From G963662905 sp963676725 (lineage in GTDB: Bacteria; Bacteroidota; Bacteroidia; Bacteroidales; WRLA01), in assembly GCA_963676725.1 (NCBI GenBank), contig OY781463.1, positions 2,046,001 through 2,110,000 on the forward strand: a stretch of DNA of 64,000 nt. The letters are read 5' to 3'. The notes beneath the pieces are model-generated. The model ran no database searches. It was not told the DNA's origin and saw only the letters and a program-made list of their open reading frames with translations. Of this stretch, positions 9,275 through 19,437 are shown one piece after another. The translations under genes and the position numbers were made by a program. Within the stretch, counting starts at the first letter, position 1. Each line of letters opens with the position of its first letter.

Positions 9275-11413
9275 TTATTCATCTTCTTGCAACCAGCGGT
9301 CGAGCCATTCCCTGAATGTTCTTTGCCATAGAATTCCGTTTTGTGGTTTTAAAACCCAATGATTTTCATCAGGGAAAAACAGGAATTCTGCAGGAACATC
9401 ACGAAGTACAGCTGCATTAAATGCGCTCATCCCTTGTGTATATGCAATTCGATAATCTTTTTCACCATGGATAATCAAAATCGGTGTATCCCATTTATCC
9501 ACAAACCGATGTGGGCTGTTTGCATAAGAACGTTGGGCAATTTTATTATTTTTATCCCAAAAAGCGCCACCAAGATCCCAGTTTACAAACCACATTTCTT
9601 CTGTTTCAAGGTATTGTGATTCAAAGTTAAACATACCATCATGGGCGATAAAGGCTTTAAACAGTCCATCGTGGTGGCCTGCCAACCAAAATACTGAGAA
9701 CCCGCCATAACTTGCACCAACAGCACCAAGGCGATCTTCGTCTACCCATTTTTCCTGTTTGACAGTATTAATGGCCGAGAAATAATCCTTCATATTTTGT
9801 CCGCCATAATCGCCCGAAATCTGTTCATTCCATTCTTGTCCAAAGCCAGGCAAACCACGACGGTTTGGCGCTACAACAACATAACCGCCGGAAGCCATCA
9901 TCTGGAAATTCCAGCGATACGACCAAAACTGGCTTACAGTTCCCTGCGGTCCGCCCTGGCAATAAAGAAGTGCCGGATATTTTTTACTCTCATCAAAATT
10001 TGGTGGAAGAATAACCCAAACAAGCATTTCTTTATTGTCGGTAGTTTTCACCCAACGCTTCGTTACTTTGGCCAATGTTAATTGATCCAGCAGATGTTTG
10101 TTTTCAAAAGAAATTTCTGTTGCTTCCCCATTTTCCGGATTTACCGAATATATCTCGGCAGGTTTCGACATAGAAACGCGCGTGGCAATGATTGCCCCAT
10201 CGGCCAAAGCAAAAGAAGTATAGTTATGTACTCCTTCTGTAATTTTACGAATTTTATTGCCTTTTAGGGTTAGTTGATATATTTCATCAGTAGCATGTTG
10301 ATCACTGATAAACCAGATTTCTTTGCTATCCGCACTAAATGTAAGTCCGTGCACATTTTGATCAAAACCATTACTTAGGTCAACCAAGGCGCCTGATGTA
10401 AAATCTTTCACATAGAGTCTCACTTTATCGGCCTCATAACCGTCGCGCTCCATACTTTCCCATGCAATCATTTCACCATCAGGAGAATATACAGGGTTTT
10501 TATCATAACCCATCATCCCTTTGGTAAGGTTAATGGTTGTTTCATCGGTAGTATTATAGATATAAATATCGCTGTTTGTACTTAAAGTATATGCCTTTCC
10601 TTTCAACTTTCGGCAGGTATAGGCAAGTTCGGTATTATTTGGGCTCCAGTTAATTTGTTCCATACCGCCGAAAGGCCTGATTGGCGACTCCCATGCTTCT
10701 CCCTGCATAATATCTTTGGCTCCTTTTAGGGTTTTGCCATCAAAAGAAGCAATAAAAATATGTTGGTAATGATCTACCCACTGATCCCAATGTCGATACA
10801 TCAGATCGTTCATAATTCTGCCGGAAGCTTTATCAAGGCCTTCGTAGAGATTTTTCATTGGTTTCTCAACAGCAACATCGCTTATATAGGCAATTTTGGA
10901 ATGATCTGGTGAAAATTTGAAACCACTTATTCCCTCGTGTACATCAGAGATTTGTGTTTTCATGCTTCCGTCAGTTTTCATTGTCCATACTTGCATACTT
11001 CCGGATTCTGCTGATAAATAGGCAATGGTTTCTTCATCAAGCCAAACCGCATTATATTCACCGCCGGCAGTTTTTGTTAGTTGCTTTTTATCGCTTCCGT
11101 CGATATTCATAAGGAAGAGTTCGCGATTGCTTTTATTCTGTGGAACATCATAATAACTCACTCCGTATAATACCTTTTTTGAAGAAGGGGACAACTGGAT
11201 ATCGCCCAAACGGCCAAAAGCCCATAATACTTCCGGGCTTATAATGTCGCTCGTTAGTTTTAAATCATGCTTGCCAATTAAAGGCATATCGTCCAACTTT
11301 TTACATTCCTTATCGGAAGCAGTATTTTGGTTTGTACAGGAAGCAAAAACCAAAATCATCAACATAAAAAAGAAGGCCTTTTTCAGTTGATTGAATTTTT
11401 TTGTGTATTTCAT
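9275..11413 (-). CDS. S9-family (prolyl oligopeptidase-type) serine peptidase, lipoprotein
   Basis: 712 residues. The N-terminus is a lipoprotein signal (FFFMLMILVFASC). Residues about 60-440 form the WD40-like beta-propeller of DPP IV and acylaminoacyl peptidases (repeated SPDGEMIAW, FSPDHSKIAY, FSADSKEIWF). The C-terminal alpha/beta-hydrolase domain has the nucleophile in GASYGGFS (Ser about 568), the Asp in HGEKDYRI and the His in DENHWV, giving a complete triad. It probably removes dipeptides or acyl amino acids from peptides at the cell envelope. It is a single-gene unit with its own terminator. Confidence 0.92.
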   Translation of the reverse strand: MKYTKKFNQLKKAFFFMLMILVFASCTNQNTASDKECKKLDDMPLIGKHDLKLTSDIISPEVLWAFGRLGDIQLSPSSKKVLYGVSYYDVPQNKSNRELFLMNIDGSDKKQLTKTAGGEYNAVWLDEETIAYLSAESGSMQVWTMKTDGSMKTQISDVHEGISGFKFSPDHSKIAYISDVAVEKPMKNLYEGLDKASGRIMNDLMYRHWDQWVDHYQHIFIASFDGKTLKGAKDIMQGEAWESPIRPFGGMEQINWSPNNTELAYTCRKLKGKAYTLSTNSDIYIYNTTDETTINLTKGMMGYDKNPVYSPDGEMIAWESMERDGYEADKVRLYVKDFTSGALVDLSNGFDQNVHGLTFSADSKEIWFISDQHATDEIYQLTLKGNKIRKITEGVHNYTSFALADGAIIATRVSMSKPAEIYSVNPENGEATEISFENKHLLDQLTLAKVTKRWVKTTDNKEMLVWVILPPNFDESKKYPALLYCQGGPQGTVSQFWSYRWNFQMMASGGYVVVAPNRRGLPGFGQEWNEQISGDYGGQNMKDYFSAINTVKQEKWVDEDRLGAVGASYGGFSVFWLAGHHDGLFKAFIAHDGMFNFESQYLETEEMWFVNWDLGGAFWDKNNKIAQRSYANSPHRFVDKWDTPILIIHGEKDYRIAYTQGMSAFNAAVLRDVPAEFLFFPDENHWVLKPQNGILWQRTFREWLDRWLQEDE

Positions 11414-11671
11414 GTTTTGTGTTTTAATGATTGAACATTTTGCTAAGGAGCGAATGTATGAAAATTTCTAAAAATAAGGAGAGTTACAGCATTAATTCCT
11501 GAACGGATAAATACTATTTTTGAGTTCGATATATAAATACACAATACTTATCTATACTGGAATATTTAAATTTCTCCCGTGGGATGCTCACTTTGTTTTG
11601 ATCCCTTGGGCGAAAGGATTCGTTCGGGAACAGACAAAAGGCAGCAAACCCCTAACGCATAGATAAATGAT
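11414..11671. other. Intergenic region, 258 bp
   Basis: This lies upstream of the minus-strand peptidase gene and downstream of the minus-strand T9SS gene. TACATTCG just upstream of the peptidase start is a one-mismatch TAnnTTTG element. Bases 11575-11655 (CCGTGGGATGCTC, GATTCGTTCGGGAACAG) look like degraded interspersed repeat sequence. No RNA gene is evident. Confidence 0.3.
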
Positions 11672-12496
11672 TTACTTGAGGATTATCAGCTTTTCCGTAT
11701 AAGACGTTTTAATTTGATTATTGGTAATCTTCAGCACATAAGTTCCTGAAGAAAAATTCTTTAAACTGATCGTCATTTCTTGATAAAATTCATTCACAGT
11801 ATAAAGTTTTATACCATTGAGATCAAATATTTCCAGTTTCATAGGATAATCCGCATCACTTAAAGAAACCTTACAATAATTATGTGCAGGATTTGGGGAA
11901 ATCTCAACCTGAAATTTTTTAGGATTTACAGTTTCAATTGACACTGCACTTTGCGGACAAGAAATTGTAGTAAAATGGAGCTGACCAAATTCATTAAGCG
12001 TACCTCGCCAGCATTGGCCTGTAGGATCTTTCATTATGATGCCCCGATCAATATCTTCGATATAGATATCGCCGCCGGTTATATGCAGCCTACTTAGCGG
12101 GTTCTGTGTTCCTATTCCCACATGATTATTGCTCTTGCTTAAAGTCATCACATGCGAATGTGGATCATGCCAAAAATTCAAGTCAAATGGATCAAAAGCA
12201 TCATTGTCAGTTCCTATGAGCCAATCATACTGAGAATCAGTATCAAAAGAAATAAATGCTTCATAATCAACACTTGGACGATTCAAATGCATTCTTCCCC
12301 CACCATTTCCTTCGTATGTAAAATCAAGCCTTAACCTGCCTTTGATATGCAAAGCTTCCTCGGGGCTTGGTTCCATAATGCCAACATTCCCTTCATCATA
12401 ATAGATATCCATTCCATTTGTTTTCCATTGTGCACTACAATAGGAATACCCTAAAACAATCAAAATTGTCATAAATACCGTACGCATAAGCCACAT
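11672..12496 (-). CDS. Small T9SS-exported protein with tail-fibre-like repeats
   Basis: 274 residues; an ATG three codons downstream (12487) is an equally good start. Signal peptide to about residue 23 (LGYSYCSAQ). Two copies of a motif seen in tail-fibre and adhesin stalks are present: NVGIMEPSPEEALHIKG and HVGIGTQNPLSRLHITG. They are followed by YIEDIDRGIIMKD. The last ~75 residues (VEISPNPAHNYCKVSLS to EKLIILK) form a type A T9SS sorting domain. A surface or secreted structural or adhesion role is plausible. No enzyme motif is present. Confidence 0.78.
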   Translation of the reverse strand: MWLMRTVFMTILIVLGYSYCSAQWKTNGMDIYYDEGNVGIMEPSPEEALHIKGRLRLDFTYEGNGGGRMHLNRPSVDYEAFISFDTDSQYDWLIGTDNDAFDPFDLNFWHDPHSHVMTLSKSNNHVGIGTQNPLSRLHITGGDIYIEDIDRGIIMKDPTGQCWRGTLNEFGQLHFTTISCPQSAVSIETVNPKKFQVEISPNPAHNYCKVSLSDADYPMKLEIFDLNGIKLYTVNEFYQEMTISLKNFSSGTYVLKITNNQIKTSYTEKLIILK

Positions 12497-12746
12497 TTTT
12501 TACAGTTAATAATTTCTGGAGACAAAACAATGAATAAAAACATTATTCGTTGTTGATCTACAAATATATAAAAATTTCCTAATGGTTTTAAACTTTTATA
12601 TATATTAATATATCTGAAGATGAGGTTTTTCGTGTTAAATATTTGCCTCAATGAAAAAAAACCTTCTTCATCTCTCATAATTTCAATCAATTTCATATCT
12701 TTATTGTCTGAAACTATTTTGCAAGGACTTAGAGAAAACCTATTCT

Positions 12747-14909
12747 ATGAACAAAAAAAACTATATACCAAACGGAGTTTCCCTAAAAGCCCTTATAAGA
12801 AAAGAATTTGTACGCTCAGCGCTGATCCCTATTGCGATTATTGAAATACTGCTTCTTGTGCTCTATTTTAGCATCAATTATTATAAGGACATCAAAACAA
12901 AAAACACCCTACTTGCTGAAGTTAAGGAAAATATTACTGAGATTAGTTTTCGCGAAACTCAAAAAATAAACACCGAACTAAATCAAATCAGTGATATTGC
13001 GAATATTCTAAAAACAAATAACGAACGTATTTTCGAGCATCCGGAATTGGCAGAAAAACCATTGATAGAACCTCAATTTGATATTGCGCAAAATGGGGTA
13101 ATTTATAAAACGATCGACAACGGAGGAAGCAGTATTTATGTGAGCGCTTTAAACAAAATGAACCCTCAATTATTGAAAAAACTACATTTTACAGAAGCTT
13201 TTGACCCTCTTTATAAAAATTTCACTGATAACAACGAATTAATTGTTGCCATTTATATCAATACATGGGATAATATGAACCGATACTACCCTTTCATTCC
13301 AAATGTTTGGGAGCAATATGAGGCGGCGATGAATATTCCCGATTTCAACTTTTACTATTTGGCTGATTCTACCCATAATCCTGATAAAAATATTATCTGG
13401 ACCGATGCTTATCTCGACCCTGCCGGTCAAGGCTGGATGGCTTCTTGCATTGTTCCTATCTATAAAGGAGATTTTTTGGAAGGTGTTACAGGCATTGATA
13501 TTACGATTGACAAATTTGTGCACAACATTTTAAATATGACCATACCATGGAATGGACAAGCTTTTCTTGTCGATGAAAAAGGAAGCATACTTGCCATGCC
13601 GGAAGGTATTGAAACCCTCTTCGACCTTAAAGAGCTCAGTAGTCATAGCTATGAACAAACAATCAAAGAAAATACCTACAAACCGGATCGTTATAATATT
13701 ATCAAAAACGATAATATCCCGGCGAGCCTAAAAAATATTTTTGAGGATAAAACACATATTCAGGAAATAGATTTAAAAGAGAATAAATACATTATTTCGC
13801 AAGAAATTATTCCGGAAACAGGATGGAGATTATTTTTTGTAATTGATGAAAATGCAGTATTTCAACCTGTTTATGAACTCTATACAACAGGGCTGTGGCT
13901 TGGTCTGGGCGCCATCGTTTTCCTTATTCTTTTCTATATCCCCTTTTTCGTTTATCTACTGCGAAAAGCGAATAAAACAGCTGAGACAATCACGAGCCCG
14001 CTTACATACTTAGTGGAAGCAAGTACGCGGATGAGTAATGATATCCATAGTTTTAAAACAAGGATTGAATCGGTTGGTGTTCGTGAAATGGATGAGCTTT
14101 CGGTAAATTTTAATCAAATGACCGAAGAGTTGCAGAAACTTTATCAGCAAATGGATGATAAAATCAATAAGACGGTAGACGATCTACGCACAAAAGATCA
14201 TTTACTGATTAAACAATCAAGGCAAGCTGCAATGGGCGAAATGATCGGAAATATTGCCCACCAATGGAGGCAGCCTTTAAATTCTATTGGAGTGATTATC
14301 CAAAATTTGGAGGATGCTTATGAATTTGGGGAAATGACAGAGCAATATCTTAAAAATAATATTGCCCAAATTATGAATATGCTGCAATATATGTCGCAAA
14401 CAATTGACGATTTCCGAAACTTCTTCAAACCTAATAAAGAAAAGGAACTCTTTAAAGTCCTTGATATACTGCAAAATACTGTTACTTTAGTGAAATCAGA
14501 ATTTGATTCAGAGCATATTGCAATTCAGGTCGATAATACAAACAATCCGGTACTAAAAGGATATCCGAATGAACTCAGTCAGGTTATGCTGAATTTACTC
14601 ATTAACACGAAAGATGTTGTTAAAGAACGTGCTTTGAAACAAGCCAAAATCAGTATATCTATCGAAATTAATGAACAATTATGCAGCATTTTTATTGAAG
14701 ATGACGCAGGCGGGATCCCTTCTGAAATTATCGATCATATTTTTGAACCATATTTTACAACCAAGGATATGGGCACTGGCTTGGGGCTTTATATGTCTCA
14801 GATGATTATAGAAAAAAATATGAAAGGAACAATCCACGCTGAAAACACTCAAAGTGGTGCTCGTTTTACAATAAATTTACCCAATATTGAGGATGATGCA
14901 AAAGAATAA
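12747..14909 (+). CDS. Membrane sensor histidine kinase with periplasmic Cache domain
   Basis: 720 residues. A TM segment (about 23-43) is followed by a long periplasmic region (about 45-370) with the Cache signature (IIWTDAYLDPAGQGWMAS, GVTGIDITIDKF) and a second TM (about 378-402). A HAMP-like linker, a coiled coil and the kinase core come next. The phosphorylation box is IAHQWRQPLNSIG (His about 505), the HQWRQPL subtype. The HATPase has NLLINTKDV and GTGLGLYMSQMIIEK. Cache domains sense small organic ligands, so this is probably a nutrient or chemical sensor. The hybrid kinase 174 bases downstream begins with a receiver domain and may be its phosphotransfer partner. Confidence 0.92.
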   Translation: MNKKNYIPNGVSLKALIRKEFVRSALIPIAIIEILLLVLYFSINYYKDIKTKNTLLAEVKENITEISFRETQKINTELNQISDIANILKTNNERIFEHPELAEKPLIEPQFDIAQNGVIYKTIDNGGSSIYVSALNKMNPQLLKKLHFTEAFDPLYKNFTDNNELIVAIYINTWDNMNRYYPFIPNVWEQYEAAMNIPDFNFYYLADSTHNPDKNIIWTDAYLDPAGQGWMASCIVPIYKGDFLEGVTGIDITIDKFVHNILNMTIPWNGQAFLVDEKGSILAMPEGIETLFDLKELSSHSYEQTIKENTYKPDRYNIIKNDNIPASLKNIFEDKTHIQEIDLKENKYIISQEIIPETGWRLFFVIDENAVFQPVYELYTTGLWLGLGAIVFLILFYIPFFVYLLRKANKTAETITSPLTYLVEASTRMSNDIHSFKTRIESVGVREMDELSVNFNQMTEELQKLYQQMDDKINKTVDDLRTKDHLLIKQSRQAAMGEMIGNIAHQWRQPLNSIGVIIQNLEDAYEFGEMTEQYLKNNIAQIMNMLQYMSQTIDDFRNFFKPNKEKELFKVLDILQNTVTLVKSEFDSEHIAIQVDNTNNPVLKGYPNELSQVMLNLLINTKDVVKERALKQAKISISIEINEQLCSIFIEDDAGGIPSEIIDHIFEPYFTTKDMGTGLGLYMSQMIIEKNMKGTIHAENTQSGARFTINLPNIEDDAKE

Positions 14910-15082
14910 ACCATTTTCGGTAATCCGTTTTTATTCAGATGGATTTCTTCTTAAAAAGGAGATTAAAATGAAAAAGATAAGCATCCATTGCGCAAAAAAT
15001 TAATAAACGCCTAAAATATGGAGTTCAATAGGAGGTTTACCGGACTAAAATCCCTGAATATTCGCACAAATAACTATCTTTA

Positions 15083-17029
15083 ATGCCAAATTCAGGAAAA
15101 TCAATTGCATCGACTGAATCAATGAGAAGAGAATCTATGAAAAAGCCATTCAATATAAAAGTACTATACGCCGAAGACGATATTACTATTCGCATTCCGA
15201 TGACTGAAATGCTAAAGCGCCGAGTAAAAGAACTCTATGTTGCCGAAAATGGAGAGGAAGCATTAATGGCGTTTCCGAAATTTAAACCTGATATTGTTTT
15301 GACCGACATCAGAATGCCAAAAATGGATGGATTAAGCCTAATCAGGGAAACCAAGGAAATAAATCCGGAGATCCGAACAATTATTGTTTCTGCACATGAT
15401 GATGCAGAATTTTTCCTGAAAGCTATTGCGCTTGGTGTTGATGGTTTTTTATTGAAACCTATTGACAAAGAGAAGCTGTTCGATCAAATTAAAAAACATG
15501 CCCAAATTATTGAGGCACAAAAAAAGAATGATGAAACAAAAAATATCTTGCAGGCTTTAAGTACTGAGGCTCAGGATGCTATTATCATTACAAACAAAGA
15601 CGGTCATTTGCTTTTTAGCAATAAAGCGGCACATGAATTATTCGGTAGACAATTGATCAAAGGGGAATATGTGCCCGAATTGCTTTGCGATACTGAACGT
15701 TTTGCTTCATCTATGGGGCAAACGATGAAAGAAAATATAGATTTCAAATGCCGTGATTGCGCCACAATTCATCCTGAAAAAGGCGAAGTGCCATTGGAAT
15801 TAAGCATGCGTGCTGTGGATATAAATGATGAAAAGCACCTGCTTATGTTCTTTCATGATATTATTCTTCATAAAAATCGGGAACACGAATTAATAAAAGC
15901 CAAAGAAAAAGCCGAAGAAGCCGGTTTGGCCCGACTAAATTTCCTGAGCGTGATGAGCCATGAAATACGAACACCGCTGAACGGTATTATAGGCACAGCA
16001 AAACTCCTTCTTGATGAAGAACCCCGCGATGATCAGGTTCAATATTTGCAAACCCTTGATTATTCAAGCAATCACCTACTCTCTCTTGTAAATGATATTC
16101 TGGATTTTTCTAAAATTGAGGCGAGTAAAATAGAATTTGAAAAGGCCGTTTTTAACATTAAAGATGTCTTAAAAAATCAGATGCAGATTTTTGCGTTTAA
16201 AGCGAGTGAACGCAATATTAAGTTACATCTTGAAATGGACGAACTCTTGCCGGAACGCCTTTTGGGTGATGCTACTAGACTGAACCAAATTTTAACAAAT
16301 CTAATTGGCAATGCTGTAAAATTCACAAAAAATGGAAGTATTCACCTCATTTGCAAAGTATTACATAAAAGCACAGAAGAAATAAAAATACAGTTTCATG
16401 TAGTCGATACGGGAATTGGAATCGCTCAGGAAAAACAAGCGACCATTTTTGATGCCTTTAGTCAGGCAGGTGCTGATATCAATAGACAATTTGGCGGGAG
16501 TGGCCTAGGGCTAAATATTTCTAAAAAGCTAGTGGAAATGCAGGATGGCTGTATCGGACTAAAAAGCAAAGAAGGACATGGTTCCACTTTCTTCTTTGAA
16601 CTGCCTTTTGGCATCTTAACGGAAAAGATGGAGGCAGTTGCTTCAAACAGTAATGAAATCAAAGATCTCGAGGGCATAAGGATTCTTCTTGTTGAAGATA
16701 ACCTTGTAAATCAAATGATTGCATCCCGTTTCCTGAAGAAATGGAAAGCAGAGGTGCATATTGCCAATAATGGAGAAGAAGCCCTAAAAAAATACAAACC
16801 GGAACTCTTCCATATTATTCTGATGGATATTCAAATGCCGGTAATGGATGGTTTTGAAGCAACACGAATATTAAGAAAGACCGATAAAGAAATACCTGTT
16901 ATTGCCCTAACCGCTTCGGTGCATAAAGAAATAAAAGATGCTGTCTTCAATGCCGGTATGAGTGATTTTATTAGCAAACCTTTTATCCCCGGTGAATTGA
17001 ATAAAATTATTGCAAAATATGTTTTTTGA
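15083..17029 (+). CDS. Hybrid histidine kinase/response regulator (REC-PAS-HisKA-HATPase-REC)
   Basis: 648 residues as drawn; in-frame ATGs at 15122 and 15137 are possible starts and the receiver fold begins just after the latter. Order: receiver 1 (about 22-140; DIVLTDIRMPKMDG), PAS (about 148-265; DAIIITNKDGHLLFSN), coiled linker, HisKA (LSVMSHEIRTPLNG), HATPase (NLIGNAVKFT, DTGIGIAQEK, GSGLGLNISKK), receiver 2 (about 532-648; LLVEDNLVNQMIA, ILMDIQMPVMDG, LTASVHKE). No membrane segment. The N-terminal receiver suggests it accepts phosphate from another kinase, possibly the Cache kinase directly upstream. There is no DNA-binding output domain. Confidence 0.92.
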   Translation: MPNSGKSIASTESMRRESMKKPFNIKVLYAEDDITIRIPMTEMLKRRVKELYVAENGEEALMAFPKFKPDIVLTDIRMPKMDGLSLIRETKEINPEIRTIIVSAHDDAEFFLKAIALGVDGFLLKPIDKEKLFDQIKKHAQIIEAQKKNDETKNILQALSTEAQDAIIITNKDGHLLFSNKAAHELFGRQLIKGEYVPELLCDTERFASSMGQTMKENIDFKCRDCATIHPEKGEVPLELSMRAVDINDEKHLLMFFHDIILHKNREHELIKAKEKAEEAGLARLNFLSVMSHEIRTPLNGIIGTAKLLLDEEPRDDQVQYLQTLDYSSNHLLSLVNDILDFSKIEASKIEFEKAVFNIKDVLKNQMQIFAFKASERNIKLHLEMDELLPERLLGDATRLNQILTNLIGNAVKFTKNGSIHLICKVLHKSTEEIKIQFHVVDTGIGIAQEKQATIFDAFSQAGADINRQFGGSGLGLNISKKLVEMQDGCIGLKSKEGHGSTFFFELPFGILTEKMEAVASNSNEIKDLEGIRILLVEDNLVNQMIASRFLKKWKAEVHIANNGEEALKKYKPELFHIILMDIQMPVMDGFEATRILRKTDKEIPVIALTASVHKEIKDAVFNAGMSDFISKPFIPGELNKIIAKYVF

Positions 17030-17087
17030 TAGAATTATCAGATTTTCTAATAATTTTCTATAGCGTATTCATTTATTAAAACACATA

Positions 17088-17123
17088 AAAAAAAGTCCGA
17101 AAACAAATGCTTTCGGACTTTTT
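17088..17123. terminator. Bidirectional rho-independent terminator
   Basis: AAAAAAAGTCCGAAA and TTTCGGACTTTTT flank an 8-base loop, between the convergent stops at 17029 and 17141. The A run on one side and T run on the other would serve both directions. Confidence 0.92.
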
Positions 17124-17140
17124 AAGGAATTCTTGATCTA

Positions 17141-17800
17141 CTATTCATCACCGCCCTGCTGCATCATTTGCTGCATCATATTACTCATATCACGGTATTC
17201 TTTACTACTATCAGGAGTAAATTTCGATGCAGGAACACTTTTGCCGGGTTCAAAAGTTGTGGCTTCTTCGTAATTCTCGATGCCCATTACCTCTGCACTA
17301 CTTTTAAGAGTGATGCCTTTATATATCCAGGACTTCGCTCCCATGACTTCAATCACTTCGCATTCGTGTCCCATAAAGCTCTCAGGTGCCAGACGCTTAC
17401 CACCAAGTGATGCAAGCATATCGTCAGCAAATTTCTTTTGTTCTGCCTCCGTCATATTATCAACCATTTGATGGCTCTCATCATAATAAGGGCTTTTTCC
17501 TTTTGTTGCCTTATCTTTTTCCAGATCAACAACCCAATAATTGGGGCCATTCATAATCGTAATCGACTTGGTGATGTCTTCATTAGTGATGCCAAACATT
17601 TTCGTTACCGATTTGGAGTCAATTTCGGTACGACTTAAGTCACCGTAATTATCCCACCATATCTTTTTTGTACCTGTGGTACTTCCTGTCAATGCATATT
17701 CAACATAACCGGATTTAATCAGGTATTGATGCGTTTTTTGTTGCGCCATCAGGCCTCCTGCCATAAATAGGCAAAGCATAAGGGTTAATGTATTTTTCAT
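17141..17800 (-). CDS. Secreted protein, DUF4412-like
   Basis: 219 residues with a signal peptide (about 1-19, GGLMAQQ). The mature part opens with YLIKSGYVEYALTGSTTGTK and contains KIWWDNYG, a conserved-looking ESFMGHECEVIEVMGAKSWIYKGI segment and a Met/Gln-rich tail (MMQQMMQQ). The layout resembles DUF4412-type exported proteins of Bacteroidota, whose role is unknown. A soluble periplasmic location is likely because no lipobox or T9SS domain is present. The gene upstream (DUF3137) lies 69 bases away on the same strand. Confidence 0.6.
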   Translation of the reverse strand: MKNTLTLMLCLFMAGGLMAQQKTHQYLIKSGYVEYALTGSTTGTKKIWWDNYGDLSRTEIDSKSVTKMFGITNEDITKSITIMNGPNYWVVDLEKDKATKGKSPYYDESHQMVDNMTEAEQKKFADDMLASLGGKRLAPESFMGHECEVIEVMGAKSWIYKGITLKSSAEVMGIENYEEATTFEPGKSVPASKFTPDSSKEYRDMSNMMQQMMQQGGDE

Positions 17801-17869
17801 TTTGTGTATTATTTTTTGATGTTTTAATTTACTAAATATCAGTTCTTTAAACTAATAAACCCAAAAGGA

Positions 17870-18835
17870 CTATTCTTTTGTCCAAATCCGGGTATTTAGG
17901 TTCATTTCCTGAATAATTGTCTCAATCAATGAAAAGAGAAGGTACATTTCTTCCACATCTTCGAAACGGAGACCGGAAGAATTGATGCGTGGTTCAAACA
18001 AAGCCTTATTCGAATAAAGTCCGAAATAAACTCTGCTCCCAGTAAAAGAAAAATACATCTTTCTTTTCATTTTCTTATGGATATTCACAATGGCTTCCAT
18101 CATAGTTGGCGTTAAAATATAACGTGCTTCCTGCTGGCTACCACTAAAAACAGCAAATTGTTTCTCGAATTCAGGATTTTCCAAACGGACTAATTTGCCA
18201 TGATGGCTACTCTTTTGCAGGTTTTGTCCAAATTTACCGAGTAGCTTTTCAGCAGTATCTGGCAATACAAAAGTACTGCCTTCCAAATTTTTGTTAAAGT
18301 CAGCATGAAAAAACAGTCCTCTAAAAATAATATGCCATTCGGTTTTTTCTTTCCCATCTTCTCTTGATGTAGTTTTATATTGAGCTTTTATTTCAGAAAA
18401 TTTAAAATCAGTTTGATCAATTTTTCCCTGAATAAAATCATCACCGGAACAGCGTTCAGCCTTCCTGCTAAATAGCTTACTAGCATTAAATTCATTTACC
18501 TCTATATGCCTGTTTGGATTGTATTGAAAATCAGGATTGATCAATTTAATAACCTCAGCAACAACTTTTTCCTTAAACTCTTTCCTGTATTTGAAATAGT
18601 TCTTAACGATAGGGATAATTTGAAAAAGCAGCCCAATTATTCCCAGAATCAATACTGTAAAAAATACAGCTCTATTTCCATCACTCAAATATTGGATCAA
18701 AAAATAAAAAACAACAAGACACAGCCCAAAAAGGTAACTGCGCTTTTTAATGTTTTTACGCATTTTCTCCATACCAGCGAGCTGATCTTTCAGTTGTGTT
18801 TCGTATAGTTGACGAATATCTTTTTCTTTTTCCAT
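17870..18835 (-). CDS. DUF3137-family membrane protein
   Basis: 321 residues. A charged N-terminal helix is followed by two hydrophobic segments (about 34-50 and 57-77) and a cytosolic or periplasmic domain with FRGLFFHADFNK and GSTFVLPDTAEK, the core of DUF3137 proteins. GSRVYFGLYSNKALFEP near the end is also typical. Function is unknown. It lies 38 bases after a LemA gene, a pairing often seen in bacteria, and seems to be the last gene of the operon starting at 21547. Confidence 0.8.
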   Translation of the reverse strand: MEKEKDIRQLYETQLKDQLAGMEKMRKNIKKRSYLFGLCLVVFYFLIQYLSDGNRAVFFTVLILGIIGLLFQIIPIVKNYFKYRKEFKEKVVAEVIKLINPDFQYNPNRHIEVNEFNASKLFSRKAERCSGDDFIQGKIDQTDFKFSEIKAQYKTTSREDGKEKTEWHIIFRGLFFHADFNKNLEGSTFVLPDTAEKLLGKFGQNLQKSSHHGKLVRLENPEFEKQFAVFSGSQQEARYILTPTMMEAIVNIHKKMKRKMYFSFTGSRVYFGLYSNKALFEPRINSSGLRFEDVEEMYLLFSLIETIIQEMNLNTRIWTKE

Positions 18836-18873
18836 AATTCTTCAATTAGCAAAGCTTTTACAGCAACTGCATA

Positions 18874-19437
18874 TTAGTTAAACAAAGACTTCACATCAAC
18901 ATTAGCACGCTCTGTTTCAGGAATAACAAAAACCTGTTTTGTTTGAAGGTGCATCATACCGGCCATAATATTGGAAGGAAATACCTGAATGGCATTATTG
19001 TACATTGTAATCACTGCATTATAGGTCCGGCGGGCAGCAGAAATTTGCGCTTCAACCTCATTTAGTGAGCGTTGGAGGTGCATAAAATTTTCATTTGCTT
19101 TCAGGTCAGGATAGTTCTCCACATTAATCATAATGCTTTTCATGGCCTGTGAAATCTTATTATCGAGTTCCACTTTTTCATCATTGCTCATTTTACCGCT
19201 TGAAGCCTGGGCACGCAATTCTGTAATATTTGTTAGCAGCTCCTTTTCATGGGATGCATATTGCTTTACTGTTGACACAAGATTGGGGATCAGATCGTAG
19301 CGCTTCTTCAATTGCACATCCATACCACCAAAAGCATTGTCAACTTCATTGCGTTTACGAATCAGGTTGTTATACATAGCGACAATAAAAATTACCACAA
19401 CAGCAACAACAATCAAAATAATTACACCTATACTCAT
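18874..19437 (-). CDS. LemA-family protein
   Basis: 187 residues. One N-terminal TM helix (about 3-23) is followed by YNNLIRKRNEVDNAFGGMDVQLKKR and DLIPNLVSTVKQYA, the LemA signature, and a helical body with SRRTYN-like AARRTYNAVITMYNNAIQ and FPSNI. LemA proteins are membrane-anchored helical bundles of unknown precise role, often beside DUF3137 or TPM-domain proteins, as here. Confidence 0.92.
   Translation of the reverse strand: MSIGVIILIVVAVVVIFIVAMYNNLIRKRNEVDNAFGGMDVQLKKRYDLIPNLVSTVKQYASHEKELLTNITELRAQASSGKMSNDEKVELDNKISQAMKSIMINVENYPDLKANENFMHLQRSLNEVEAQISAARRTYNAVITMYNNAIQVFPSNIMAGMMHLQTKQVFVIPETERANVDVKSLFN

Noticed and set aside
9061..9282. 73-codon minus-strand ORF between the S9 peptidase and the PAS kinase
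   Set aside because: It runs through a clear rho-independent terminator and a TATATTTG promoter element and overlaps the peptidase stop; no domain.
11515..11522. Exact TATTTTTG on the plus strand
   Set aside because: Matches the -7 consensus but no plus-strand gene follows within 1.2 kb.
14968..15003. Tiny ORF MKKISIHCAKN with a good AAGGAG ribosome site between the two kinase genes
   Set aside because: Only 11 codons, no conserved feature visible; the A/G-rich stretch can arise by chance in this A/T-rich DNA.
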